From positions 49,148 to 113,147 of the forward strand of contig CAYTVG010000015.1 of the NCBI GenBank assembly GCA_964441755.1: a stretch of 64,000 bases of DNA. Direction: 5' to 3'. The stretch is from JAUMBM01 sp964441755. Its GTDB lineage: Bacteria > Bacteroidota > Bacteroidia > Chitinophagales > Saprospiraceae. Positions 43,270-52,338 of the stretch are shown here, one piece after another; the first letter of the stretch is position 1, and each line of letters begins with the position of its first letter. The translations under genes were made by a program, and so were the position numbers. Under the pieces are notes generated by a model. It ran no database searches, was not told where the DNA came from, and saw only the letters and a program-made list of their open reading frames with translations.

Positions 43270-45861
43270 ATGAATATTTTTTCACAGCTCACAAGCTCGT
43301 TGGCAGGCAGTCGCTGGCTGCTGCCCACAGTGTTGTTGTTATGGGGGGTAGCACCGCTGTTCGGACAGCGTTTTGTGTTAGGAAAGCCCTATGCACTAGC
43401 TATGCCCAGAGATTTACCGGATGTAGAGTTGGCAACACTTATCCGCGTTGGCTTGCGTGAAAAAAGTCGCAATGATGCCTGGATAGTGTATTCTGACCGG
43501 CACAACAATTTGACATACAGCCAGGATGACGGTTCAGGAGCCGTGAAAAGAAAAATTAGTTTCGCTGAAGGGCCCTTCTATGTTACCGAGGAGCGGGAGG
43601 CTCACATCCGTATTGCCAAGTGTCCGAATGTTGACGGGCTTACGGTGGGCAAGGGCAGCAGCTGTGAGGACTATGGCTGGGTTGCTAAAGATAAGATGTT
43701 GCTATGGAACGGAGGCTTGATCAATCGATATACGCAAATCCACCAGAAGGTATTCCTGCTTAATAAGGGCAGTGAGCTAAAGACAATGATTGAACAGGGG
43801 GTTAACCGAGATCTGGTGGCCATACTGGAGGCTCCCGGCGAAGGAGCACCGCGCCGCCCCGATTTACGGATCTACAGCTTCTACTTTGTCCTGAAACGTG
43901 AGAATGGCTATTTCTTACTTGCCAAGGAGGCGCGCCTGGGGGCGCTGAGTACATCAGGGGCCGATATTGTAGGATGGGTGCGGGGTAACCGCTGTACGGA
44001 ATGGAATACACGCGTTTCTCTGGAACCCAACTTCACATCCGCTGCTTTTTCGGAGCGCAAAGCCAATGAGGCACTGCGTATCAGAGGTTACGAACGCATT
44101 GAAGATGCCCGAAAGGCAGCTGAAGGGCAGCAGGCAACTGTATTTTGGGACAATGATCCGGTGGCTTTGAGCGCCAATAAACTATCGCGCGATGCACGCA
44201 GGTTTAAGGGCTCTGTAATTCGATTTCCGTTGCTCTCATCTGGGCAGCAGCCGCTAACCGATGCTTTTAGATCCTGTGTCATCGGAGAAATGCCACGGGT
44301 GATAGAGATTAACGGGCGCCGTATGGTGCAGGGAACTATCGATCCTATAGAATGGGCGGGCGTACAAGCGAAAGCAGAGGAATGGATGAGTAATAAGGAA
44401 AAGGTCAATATCCTGTTTGCCGTCCAGGGAACGAATAAAATGAATACTTATCGCAGTGCCATTGTGGAGGCAATGGGTCAGGTAGCAGCCAGATTTGAAG
44501 GTAAGCGCGTTCGCTATGGTGTGGTCGTATACAGGAATGTGGAGGATGAGGCCGCCCGAATTAACGGGCAGACACAGGATAAACTGTTGAGTATATTGCC
44601 TTTGACAGCTGATCTGGTTGCTGCGCAACGTTTTATGCGCGAAGTGGAGATGAATAACTGGATCAATCCGGGCGATTTTCCGGCCCTGTATTATGGCCTT
44701 AGCCAGGGAATCAGTAAGGCTGGTTTTAATGCCCGGGAAACCAATGTAGTGATTGTGATTGGTGCAGACGCCAACTATGCCTATAATCGGGCACTGGCAG
44801 CTAAGTACAAAGACCACCGGACAATGGTGAAGCTTGAGACGCTCTTCGACCAGATTGCTTCCAATGAAGTGCACCTGTACGCATTACAACTCATCAATGA
44901 CGGACTTCGGGCTACAGAGCTTTTCCGTGATCAGATTCATGACCTGATCAATGAAACCGCTAAAAGAATTTACTATAGTTCCTATGGCAGTGGGCAGGCG
45001 AGCGGACTAAGTGTACCTCCGCCCGATCTCAAACCGTTGGCAGTCTCCGCCAGTGATGAAACCTGGCATCGTATTGAAAATTATTATGTGCCAGGGGGTA
45101 TCTGGTATCCGGCGAGCTCAAAATTTGTAGAAGGTTCCCAACTGGACAGCAAGCTTACCCTCTTTTGGGAGGAAAGCGCCAGACAGCTGCAGCGCCTGGC
45201 AGAGGCCATTGGAAAGTATATTATGGCGGGCAGAGCCTTGCAGCAGCAGGCAGAGGCTGATTTCAGTAACATCGCACAGGGCCCCTTGGCAGAAGCAGCA
45301 GCCCTGAAATTTGCCAAGGATATCAATCTGGATGCACTTTATCTGCAAGGCGATAAATATCAGCTCTATTCAGAGGTATTCTTTCCTCGGCAGCTTCGGG
45401 CAGCAAGCCATCCTTGCATGTCTTACGTCCTGTTTATGCCAGCCTCCGACCTTACCAACTACCTCAATGTAATCAAGCGCGTCAGGGGAGAAATAGGGAC
45501 TTCCAGCAGTGAGAAACGGGAAGGCTTGGTCAATATTTACAGACAACTATTGACTGAATTTACCGGCAACCGTCAATTGAGCGAACGACAGTTCAGGGAG
45601 ACAACCGTACAGGAGGTAGCCCTTGCCATTCAGGGTATCGAAAAAGAGGGGGTAGCACTTGGTTTTTTACCCGACAAAGATATGGGCTGTCTGCTCAACG
45701 AACGCTGTACGCCACTGTCAGAAATTGATAAGCTGCTGGAGCGCTTTGATATTGTGCGGCGCACCTTAGAAGAAGAGGTGTTTGCGGTGAGCTACGAATT
45801 TAAATTTGCCGGCAGTGAGGGCAACAGTTACTACTGGATTCCTATTGAAAAAACCTTTTAG
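43270..45861 (+). CDS. Large exported protein with vWA-like domain (possibly TssR-like)
   Basis: An 863-residue protein with a signal peptide (about 1-34) ending PLFGQ. Residues 45-200 hold SH3-like strands (YGWVAKDKMLLWNGGLINRY). Around residue 379 begins a von Willebrand A-like fold (KVNILFAVQGTNKMNTYRSA), but the metal site DxSxS is changed to a QGTNK sequence, so it may not bind metal. A helical C-terminal part (600-863) follows. The layout recalls the Bacteroidota type VI component TssR, but this is from memory and unverified. No other T6SS gene is nearby. It is followed 17 bases later by the ABC ATPase gene. Confidence 0.75.
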   Translation: MNIFSQLTSSLAGSRWLLPTVLLLWGVAPLFGQRFVLGKPYALAMPRDLPDVELATLIRVGLREKSRNDAWIVYSDRHNNLTYSQDDGSGAVKRKISFAEGPFYVTEEREAHIRIAKCPNVDGLTVGKGSSCEDYGWVAKDKMLLWNGGLINRYTQIHQKVFLLNKGSELKTMIEQGVNRDLVAILEAPGEGAPRRPDLRIYSFYFVLKRENGYFLLAKEARLGALSTSGADIVGWVRGNRCTEWNTRVSLEPNFTSAAFSERKANEALRIRGYERIEDARKAAEGQQATVFWDNDPVALSANKLSRDARRFKGSVIRFPLLSSGQQPLTDAFRSCVIGEMPRVIEINGRRMVQGTIDPIEWAGVQAKAEEWMSNKEKVNILFAVQGTNKMNTYRSAIVEAMGQVAARFEGKRVRYGVVVYRNVEDEAARINGQTQDKLLSILPLTADLVAAQRFMREVEMNNWINPGDFPALYYGLSQGISKAGFNARETNVVIVIGADANYAYNRALAAKYKDHRTMVKLETLFDQIASNEVHLYALQLINDGLRATELFRDQIHDLINETAKRIYYSSYGSGQASGLSVPPPDLKPLAVSASDETWHRIENYYVPGGIWYPASSKFVEGSQLDSKLTLFWEESARQLQRLAEAIGKYIMAGRALQQQAEADFSNIAQGPLAEAAALKFAKDINLDALYLQGDKYQLYSEVFFPRQLRAASHPCMSYVLFMPASDLTNYLNVIKRVRGEIGTSSSEKREGLVNIYRQLLTEFTGNRQLSERQFRETTVQEVALAIQGIEKEGVALGFLPDKDMGCLLNERCTPLSEIDKLLERFDIVRRTLEEEVFAVSYEFKFAGSEGNSYYWIPIEKTF

Positions 45862-45878
45862 CAGACTACTCAGAGTGC

Positions 45879-46721
45879 ATGAGAAACAATATTCTTGAAA
45901 TCAGAGACTTACAGTGTGCTTATCAACCGGGTCAGGTAGTGCTGGACGTATCGTCGCTCGACATTGGCCGGGAGAAGTTAGTGTTTGTCGTCGGGGTATC
46001 TGGCGGGGGCAAGAGTACCCTGCTGGAGACACTGGGGCTGATGAATAACACGACGGCCTGCTTGCCAGACCATGACGCTGTGCGCTTTTTTCCTGCCGCA
46101 GCAGAATCTGTGCCGCTGCTTGGCCTTTGGGCCGCAGATGATGCCACCCGCTCAGCCTTCCGCCGGCACTACTTCAGTTTTATTTTTCAGCACACCAACC
46201 TCATGCCCAATTTTTCCGCAGGGGAAAATATGATGGCGGCAGCCTTGCTGACCGGCTTGTCGGTAGCCGAGGCCACCGACAAAGTGCGGGTACTCATGGA
46301 GCAGATCGGGCTCCCTGCAGCTGTCTTTTCCGGTACTGTCCGCGAACTGTCAGGCGGACAACGTCAGCGGCTGGCTTTCATCCGTGCACTAATGGCCGAC
46401 CACGAACTACTTTTGGGCGATGAGCCTACCGGAAACCTGGATGTCAGAACGGCTGAGGTATGCATGGAGCTGCTGCGCAGCCATCTCCGCAGCCACCGTA
46501 AAAGTGCTGTCATCGTCACCCACGATTTGCGCTTGGCCTGTCGCTATGCTGATTGCATCATTCCTATTAGGTTGCGTTACGATACCGACGGCCGGCCCTA
46601 CGGCTGCGTCGACGGGGCAGAAGTGCTGCTTATGCAGTCGGATGGCAGCGCCTTACTGCCCACGGGAAAGCGAATCGGTGACCCGCAGGAGCATTTGTAT
46701 CATGCTATAACCTATCCGTAA
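45879..46721 (+). CDS. ABC transporter ATPase, LolD-like
   Basis: A 280-residue ATPase. Walker A is GVSGGGKST (39-47), Q104, signature LSGGQ (157-161), Walker B LLLGDEPTGNLD (177-188), and switch H215. It belongs to the LolD/MacB-type group. An insert between Walker A and the Q-loop (about 60-100, HDAVRFFPAAAES) and a long C-terminal tail after residue 230 are unusual. It overlaps the permease start by one base. TagT of type VI phospho-control is a LolD-like homologue in an equivalent place. Confidence 0.9.
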   Translation: MRNNILEIRDLQCAYQPGQVVLDVSSLDIGREKLVFVVGVSGGGKSTLLETLGLMNNTTACLPDHDAVRFFPAAAESVPLLGLWAADDATRSAFRRHYFSFIFQHTNLMPNFSAGENMMAAALLTGLSVAEATDKVRVLMEQIGLPAAVFSGTVRELSGGQRQRLAFIRALMADHELLLGDEPTGNLDVRTAEVCMELLRSHLRSHRKSAVIVTHDLRLACRYADCIIPIRLRYDTDGRPYGCVDGAEVLLMQSDGSALLPTGKRIGDPQEHLYHAITYP

Positions 46722-48274
46722 TGAATAAATACTGGTTGAGATACCTTCTGCCTGCTACTAATGATTTTGAGCGACTTTTTCTGGACAACGAGTACTATGC
46801 ACTTGTGCGTCAGGGGGGGCGCAATAATTTGGGATGGCTCTATGCTATGCTGCTGCTGACTGTGCTGGCGCTGGGTTTTGCGCTGGGAAGTCTTGAAAAT
46901 TTGCGCAGACGCATGGATGATCCTTTCACCAACTGGCTTAATCTGCCGGTGGATCTGCAGACAGAACCCAGATTGCCGGCCATACAGGACTCGTTGTCAA
47001 AAGGGGCGGATCAACGCTTTGGACTCAAAACGACAGAGTATTGGTACCGCTTCAATCTGGCATTCATCCCCCTGCAAACCGATGTGCTGTCTGCTCGTAC
47101 CGAGGGCGATTTGTCATTCCAATGGGGACGCTCGATTGACTATCAGTCAGGCTTGTTTGCAAAAATCATGGAGGATGACAACCTCATCAGCGCCCGCCTG
47201 CCCACTGAAAATACACAGGAACTCAATCTTGCAGCCAGTGCTGGTATTGTTGTTAGCGCTGAGCTGTTGCGTAGCTTAGGATACCCTTCATCGGCAACCG
47301 TCAGTTCCCTGGCTGTTTTTGATCTGCTGAGTAAAGAGATATTCCTGCTTCCTGTATGGGGGGTTGTAGAAAAATTGCCCAGCAAAACACAGTTTGTCTG
47401 CAGCTATGCCCTCTACCAAGTACTGAATGCACCTGACTGCTGGGCACGTAACCTGCACCGGCACCGGCCGGGCGACAATCGTTTGCGGTTTTGGTGCCCG
47501 GCCGACCAGGCTGGGCAGGCCTGCAGTCAGTTAGCAGCAGCAGGCCTTTCGTTGGTCGATTGCGGCCACGAATTGGCCGACAGCCTGCAAAGGCTGTCAT
47601 TACTCAGCCTCCACCTCAGCCAGCCAGCTGATGAGGCACAGGTGGCAAGGGTAGAAAAAGAAGTTAAAAAATTGGTTGGGAGGCAGGCCAGGGTTTACCA
47701 GGAATTAGCGGCACTACCGGAAGGCTGCGAGCACAACCAGCCTCACTACCTGGCATTCAATTTCATTAGCCTCGGCAGTATTCGAGAGTTTGGTAACTGG
47801 CTAAGTGGTATGTTTGGTATCAACCTGCCACAGGAAAATATTGAGTCGAAGCGAAATTTTTACCTCATAAGCCTGCTGGTACAGATATTATGTCTGGTGT
47901 TGTTTGTTTTTGCACTGCTGAGTATTATGCTGTTTGTCAATAGCCTGCTGCATCGGCACCTCCAGCAGATTAAGCCTCACTTGGGCACTTTTAAAGCTTT
48001 TGGCCTGGCTGACGGGCAACTGCTGCAGCTCTATCAGCGCATCCTGTTCGCATTTCTTTTACAGGCGATGCTGCTGGCGTTGGCGAGCGCACTGCTGCTG
48101 GCGGCCGTCGAGGAAAAATTGCGTGCAGAAAGCCTGCTCATTATTGCTGACGGCAGAATCGTTCTGCCACTATCCCTCCTTTTACTGCTGGCGGCCGCCT
48201 TCAGCCGGCAGACCATCCGTAGAATGACAATGCAGACTCCCGGTAATCTTATTTATGAACGCAAAACTAAATGA
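46721..48274 (+). CDS. FtsX/LolE-like ABC permease
   Basis: A 517-residue membrane protein. One helix near the N terminus (about 38-57), then a large periplasmic domain (60-375), then three helices near the C terminus (about 383-407, 438-463, 476-497). This is the MacB/FtsX/LolCE topology. It pairs with the preceding ATPase and overlaps the lipoprotein start by ATGA. Such complexes move lipoproteins or transmit force to periplasmic partners rather than transport across the inner membrane; which of the two applies here is unknown. Confidence 0.83.
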   Translation: MNKYWLRYLLPATNDFERLFLDNEYYALVRQGGRNNLGWLYAMLLLTVLALGFALGSLENLRRRMDDPFTNWLNLPVDLQTEPRLPAIQDSLSKGADQRFGLKTTEYWYRFNLAFIPLQTDVLSARTEGDLSFQWGRSIDYQSGLFAKIMEDDNLISARLPTENTQELNLAASAGIVVSAELLRSLGYPSSATVSSLAVFDLLSKEIFLLPVWGVVEKLPSKTQFVCSYALYQVLNAPDCWARNLHRHRPGDNRLRFWCPADQAGQACSQLAAAGLSLVDCGHELADSLQRLSLLSLHLSQPADEAQVARVEKEVKKLVGRQARVYQELAALPEGCEHNQPHYLAFNFISLGSIREFGNWLSGMFGINLPQENIESKRNFYLISLLVQILCLVLFVFALLSIMLFVNSLLHRHLQQIKPHLGTFKAFGLADGQLLQLYQRILFAFLLQAMLLALASALLLAAVEEKLRAESLLIIADGRIVLPLSLLLLLAAAFSRQTIRRMTMQTPGNLIYERKTK

Positions 48275-48723
48275 ATATGCGTGCTTTACTTATTGGGGGC
48301 TGCTTACTGTTGGCGGCCTGTGTCACTGAATCACCTCCACCACCTAAAGCAGTCGAAGATGCTAGCAAAACAATTGATAGTCTTGCGGACAATGGTGGTA
48401 TGGATACAATAGCTTCGCATAAACCCCTGCCAACACCGCCCAAGCCATCCCGACCTTCCGTGGCTGAAAAAAATATGGATAACAAGAAGGTATCCAGTCC
48501 TTTCTACCGACTTGCCCACTGCGCTGCCTGGGACTATGACAGTCACAACGATGGTTCTCTCTGCTGCGATGAACTGCTGCCGTACTTCAAAATTTACTAT
48601 GATAAGTTTCTGCAGGAAGCGCCTGATAAAGCCGTTGAGCTACTGTCAGATCCCTACATCGTCTCCTGTAAAAAATATGAAAAATGGGCACGGATACTAG
48701 ATGCTATTGAGGCAGGCGAATAG
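48271..48723 (+). CDS. Small lipoprotein coupled to the ABC permease
   Basis: A 150-residue lipoprotein with lipobox LLAAC (cysteine 17). A proline-rich linker (PKPSRPS) precedes a compact C-terminal domain (about 78-150) with CAAWDY, GSLCCDELLPYFKIYY, and IVSCKKY, four cysteines in all. Its start is inside the permease gene end (ATGA), so it is made with the transporter and is the obvious candidate cargo or partner, like TagQ in type VI control. I do not recognise the domain. Confidence 0.8.
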   Translation: MNMRALLIGGCLLLAACVTESPPPPKAVEDASKTIDSLADNGGMDTIASHKPLPTPPKPSRPSVAEKNMDNKKVSSPFYRLAHCAAWDYDSHNDGSLCCDELLPYFKIYYDKFLQEAPDKAVELLSDPYIVSCKKYEKWARILDAIEAGE

Positions 48724-48773
48724 CCGTTGCTCCCCCGAATGTATTCATTTTCTGATATGTAAATTCATTTACC

Positions 48774-50318
48774 ATGCAAATAAAAATGGCTTGTTTATAC
48801 TGCCTGTTTTTGGCGATAATACTGACGGGTTGCACCGATCCTGCTTATGATTATGATAGTGTGGAAGCAACCGTAGTCGACTTTACTAAGTTTTTTACGG
48901 GCTGGAACGACGAAAATACCGAACGAATTCCCAATGAACCGAATTTGTTCGTGCGTGATAACCTGCCTTCACGTGTCGATCTCACGCCCTTCCTGCCGCC
49001 CATAGGCGATCAAGGACCTTATGGTACTTGTGTGGCCTGGGCTTGTGGGTACTACCAGCGAACCGCTATGTGGGCTATTCGAAATAACTATCCTACAGCC
49101 AGCCTGGCCGACCCAGGCCGCCATTTTAGTCCCAAAGACTTGTTTTGGTCAATTCCCAACAGCCAAAAAGGAAATAACTGTAATGGTACCTGGTTTGAGT
49201 TTGCTTTGTCAAGTATGCAAAACCGAGGGGTGGCAACTATGGCAACGGTACCTTATGGAAGTCTGGGAGATTGCAGCAATAGTCCGTTGTCCAATTGGAC
49301 CAATGAGGCAACAACGTATAAAATTCAATTTTTTAGGGAACTGGGAAATTCAGTCGATGGCATTAAGACCAAGCTGGCAGAAAAGCGTCCCGTAGTCTTT
49401 GGCGCCCGGCTGCGGGAAAGTTTCTATAATTGGCGAGGAACTGCTGTGAAAGATGCCGGTGATTTTTTTGGTGATGAAATAGGTGGCCATGCAATGATTA
49501 TTGTCGGCTACGATGATGCAAAGGGAGCTTTTCGTATTGCCAATTCATGGGGCAGTGTATGGGGTGATGATGGGTTTGCCTGGGTAGACTATAATCTCAT
49601 GACCGGGGCTGATTTTCGGGCTAATTTTTTTGTGGCCTATGAAAGCCCAACTGTCAATCCAGTCAATCCGCCCGTCACCAATGGAATCAATATCGCTGTC
49701 AACCGACTGCAGGATACAGATGACGGTAGTAGTACCGATCCTCTTTTCCGGACGCTGGTATATGATGTCAAAAATACGGCCTCTCAATCCATTCTTGCGG
49801 CTAAAGACTGGGATGTGCTGTACGTATATGTCAATGCTTACAATATTAACGACTATGGATATCTGGTGCATCACTACATAACCAATGACTATAATGGGGG
49901 GGTATCAGGCAACTACGCCAATGGGCTCGGCAATGCCAACCGCTGGTTCAACCTGAATCTTGGCAATGGACAGAGTCTGGGGAGTGCTCTCGGCAGTGGT
50001 AGCATCAGTCAAACCTACCAAATGCCAGCACTCAATGGGGAATACTACTTGTTTGTTATCGCAGATCCTTATCAGGTACTGGGGGAAGAATTCACGTATG
50101 ATAATTCGTATTACCGACTGAGTGCTTCAGGCGGCCCCATACGGTTCGTAGATGGCATAGCGCAAAATCTACAGGAGAGTGGGAGCATCACAGGTCGTGT
50201 AGCAACAAGGAGCTACCATACAGCCGTCAATGATACGTACCCAAATGCTTACAGGCCTGAAGAAATTATGCCTTTCATCCGGTATCGATGTATACAGGAT
50301 CAACTGGAAATTAAATGA
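48774..50318 (+). CDS. Papain-like (C1A) cysteine peptidase lipoprotein
   Basis: A 514-residue lipoprotein (lipobox ILTGC, cysteine 20). Catalytic parts are clear: Q80 and C86 in IGDQGPYGTCVAWA, H239 in GGHAMIIVGYDD, and N257 in RIANSWGSVWGDDGFAWV. The first 270 residues are the peptidase. The rest (about 285-514, IAVNRLQDTDDGSS, then TYQMPALNGEYYLFVIAD) is a beta-rich domain without a known name. No long inhibitory propeptide is seen. It is 50 bases after the lipoprotein gene and ends the cluster. It may process an envelope substrate of the system. Confidence 0.88.
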   Translation: MQIKMACLYCLFLAIILTGCTDPAYDYDSVEATVVDFTKFFTGWNDENTERIPNEPNLFVRDNLPSRVDLTPFLPPIGDQGPYGTCVAWACGYYQRTAMWAIRNNYPTASLADPGRHFSPKDLFWSIPNSQKGNNCNGTWFEFALSSMQNRGVATMATVPYGSLGDCSNSPLSNWTNEATTYKIQFFRELGNSVDGIKTKLAEKRPVVFGARLRESFYNWRGTAVKDAGDFFGDEIGGHAMIIVGYDDAKGAFRIANSWGSVWGDDGFAWVDYNLMTGADFRANFFVAYESPTVNPVNPPVTNGINIAVNRLQDTDDGSSTDPLFRTLVYDVKNTASQSILAAKDWDVLYVYVNAYNINDYGYLVHHYITNDYNGGVSGNYANGLGNANRWFNLNLGNGQSLGSALGSGSISQTYQMPALNGEYYLFVIADPYQVLGEEFTYDNSYYRLSASGGPIRFVDGIAQNLQESGSITGRVATRSYHTAVNDTYPNAYRPEEIMPFIRYRCIQDQLEIK

Positions 50319-50377
50319 TAGTTGATATACTGTTGGTTATCCTTATAGCTAATATTTCTAAATAAAACGCATGTATT

Positions 50378-50689
50378 ATGATAAAACAATGCTCTTGCAA
50401 AAGTCCCTTTTGTAGGGAACGAAATACTGCTTTTGGTATCATTTTGGCAATTCAAACCAATGTACAGCCTCCGAAAGTTATCGGTATTGAAGATATTCTT
50501 GATGGCTAATCTTTAAAACCCAAATTCATATTACCTGTGTTCGTTAACAACGCTATAAATGTTGTGTTAACGAACATACAAAAGAGCCTTGGTGAAAAAC
50601 ATCTATTTTGCTTGCTAGAAGTAAAGGGAGGTTTGGTTGCGGCGATAGTAAGTGCCGGAACTAGTTTTTTTCCTCCTGAAAAGTTTTGA
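50378..50689 (+). pseudogene. Interrupted small ORF
   Basis: ATG at 50378 opens 43 codons (including CSCKSPFC) up to TAA at 50507-50509. The same frame then continues for a further 59 codons (SLKPKFILPVF onward) to TGA at 50687-50689. Two open stretches in one frame split by one stop suggest a decayed gene or a suppressed stop. No family recognised. The second part contains a 12-bp inverted repeat. Confidence 0.25.
50538..50576. repeat. 12-bp inverted repeat upstream of a tyrosine recombinase
   Basis: tgttcgttaaca (50538-50549) and tgttaacgaaca (50565-50576) are perfectly complementary, 15 bases apart. The layout could serve as a recombinase binding site (inference). Confidence 0.45.
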
Positions 50690-50900
50690 TTGGTCGGAAA
50701 CAAAATATTAAAATTGACTTTTGCGCTTAGTCTGGAGGGTATTGTAGGATGTGTTTTGATAGTGTGTTTCCTGCCCAGTCAATGACCTGCCCTGCCGTGG
50801 TCTAATCAATCAAATCGGCGGTGCAGGTGCAACGATTTCTGTGTTGACCCAGTGTACGCGGAAAATTATGTAATTACCTCCTAGCAAAGTAAGTAATCCT

Positions 50901-52016
50901 ATGGATGAACCCTTTTCACCTTTGGATAGTAATCTATCGGTAAGGCTGCGAAGACTGGGTGACAGACTGCAGTTGTGTGTTTTTGTACCTGAAAAGCATC
51001 CTGTCATGCAGGATGCGGCCTTAGCATCACAGCTGGTATACGATGACAAAGATGGCTGTTACCTCTTGCCGGATTCCGAACAAAACAGAGCACTCCTCAG
51101 TGCTTTGGGGGCTGATTTGTCGGCACTGCCGGCAGCCGGAGCAGCAATGCCGGAGGTGCCGGATGCAGATTTGTGGTACAGACAGGCCGTAGAGCAATTT
51201 GCTGAAGCACTGCGCACAAAAGGGTATTCGGCGAGTACCATAAGGTTGTACGTCTACAATCTGCGCCAGTATTTAGACTATATACGTCCCGATCGACCCA
51301 ATTCCGAGAACATCGGGGCTGTCAGCAGCCAGGTGAAATCGTTGATGGAGAACAGAGATCTGTCTCTGTCGTTTCAGAACCAGCTTATCAATGCTGTTAA
51401 GTTGTATTACGAGCTGGTTTTACACCGCCCGTTGAAGTCTTCGGTGCTCACCCGCCCGGGCCGGCTGGATGTTTTGCCCCGTGTCCTGTCGACAACCCAA
51501 ATACACAGTTTGTTGACTGCAGCGGTCAATCTTAAACATCGCTTGATTATCATGCTGGCCTATGGTGCCGGCCTGCGACCTGCGGAGATATCCGAACTCA
51601 GGGTCGAAGATATTGACCGCAAAAAGGGGGTTATCATTGTGCGTTCAATCGGTAGCAGACGTCGCCGGCTAATACCACTGCCGAGGCGTATTGCTGATCT
51701 TTATGCTCAGTATACCAAGGATTTTGAACCGACGGATTATCTCTTTGAGGGCAAAAAGGTGGCCACACCTATCACTATCCGGCGCTTACAGCAAATGGTA
51801 AAATCGGTGGCAGAAAGCGCCGGCCTTGAGGAGGCTGTAAGTATGCAGGTGCTTCGCAATTCCTTTGCCACCCACTTGCTGGAGCAGGGTACGGACATTC
51901 ACATGGTAAAAGAGCTGTTGGGGCATGACTCCATCCGTACAACTCAATTATACATGCATGTTGCCCGTAAGATGAATCCTGATTCACCGTTGGACAGGCT
52001 GTTGTCAGATGATTAG
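50901..52016 (+). CDS. Tyrosine recombinase with altered active site
   Basis: A 371-residue XerC/D-like recombinase with an N-terminal extension of about 90 residues, an SAM-like core-binding domain (QFAEALRTKGYSASTIRLYV, 99-175) and a catalytic domain. Present are R226 (YGAGLRPAEISEL), R319, H342 (LLGHDSIRTT) and Y351 (QLYMHV). The normally histidine first residue of the HxxR motif is Q316, the following histidine is N320, and the beta-hairpin lysine is an arginine (GSRRRRLIPL). It may therefore be an attenuated or specialised enzyme, or still active with substitutions known in some integrases. It lies in a mobile-element scar. Confidence 0.85.
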   Translation: MDEPFSPLDSNLSVRLRRLGDRLQLCVFVPEKHPVMQDAALASQLVYDDKDGCYLLPDSEQNRALLSALGADLSALPAAGAAMPEVPDADLWYRQAVEQFAEALRTKGYSASTIRLYVYNLRQYLDYIRPDRPNSENIGAVSSQVKSLMENRDLSLSFQNQLINAVKLYYELVLHRPLKSSVLTRPGRLDVLPRVLSTTQIHSLLTAAVNLKHRLIIMLAYGAGLRPAEISELRVEDIDRKKGVIIVRSIGSRRRRLIPLPRRIADLYAQYTKDFEPTDYLFEGKKVATPITIRRLQQMVKSVAESAGLEEAVSMQVLRNSFATHLLEQGTDIHMVKELLGHDSIRTTQLYMHVARKMNPDSPLDRLLSDD

Positions 52017-52149
52017 TTAGGCTCTGGTCCAAATGAAGTGGGTTTCGTAGATATACCCCATGTAAGAACTACCAATATTTACAGCTGCCCTCGAACTTAA
52101 GTCACCTTGGTTTATCAAACGTGTCTAGTTTTTGGGGGGGAAGCTCAAC

Positions 52150-52280
52150 TTACGCCTTACGCCAGCGGTAGAAAGTAGATGGATAAATCCATGCTGCATA
52201 ATCGTAACTTCTACCCCCTGGCTTTCTGCCTCTTTCAGAATGCTAAGCTTCTCTTCTTTGCTGCGTCGCTTCTTTTCCAT
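52150..52280 (-). pseudogene. IS3-family transposase orfA remnant
   Basis: Starting at ATG 52280 (minus strand), the protein opens MEKKRRSKEEKLSILKEAES, the typical helix-turn-helix start of IS3-family OrfA. A frameshift after about 26 codons is needed to continue into IYPSTFYRWRKA, the expected next motif, ending at TAA 52150. No orfB is found, so this is a degraded fragment. Confidence 0.7.
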
Positions 52281-52338
52281 AGACAAGATCACAATTTTAA
52301 TACGGTAACCTTGTCTGGTTATTTAGGGGATCAGTACA

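Noticed and set aside
29825..50318. Type VI secretion locus
   Set aside because: No TssB/C, Hcp, VgrG, TssK, ClpV or baseplate gene is present; only the phospho-control-like parts are.
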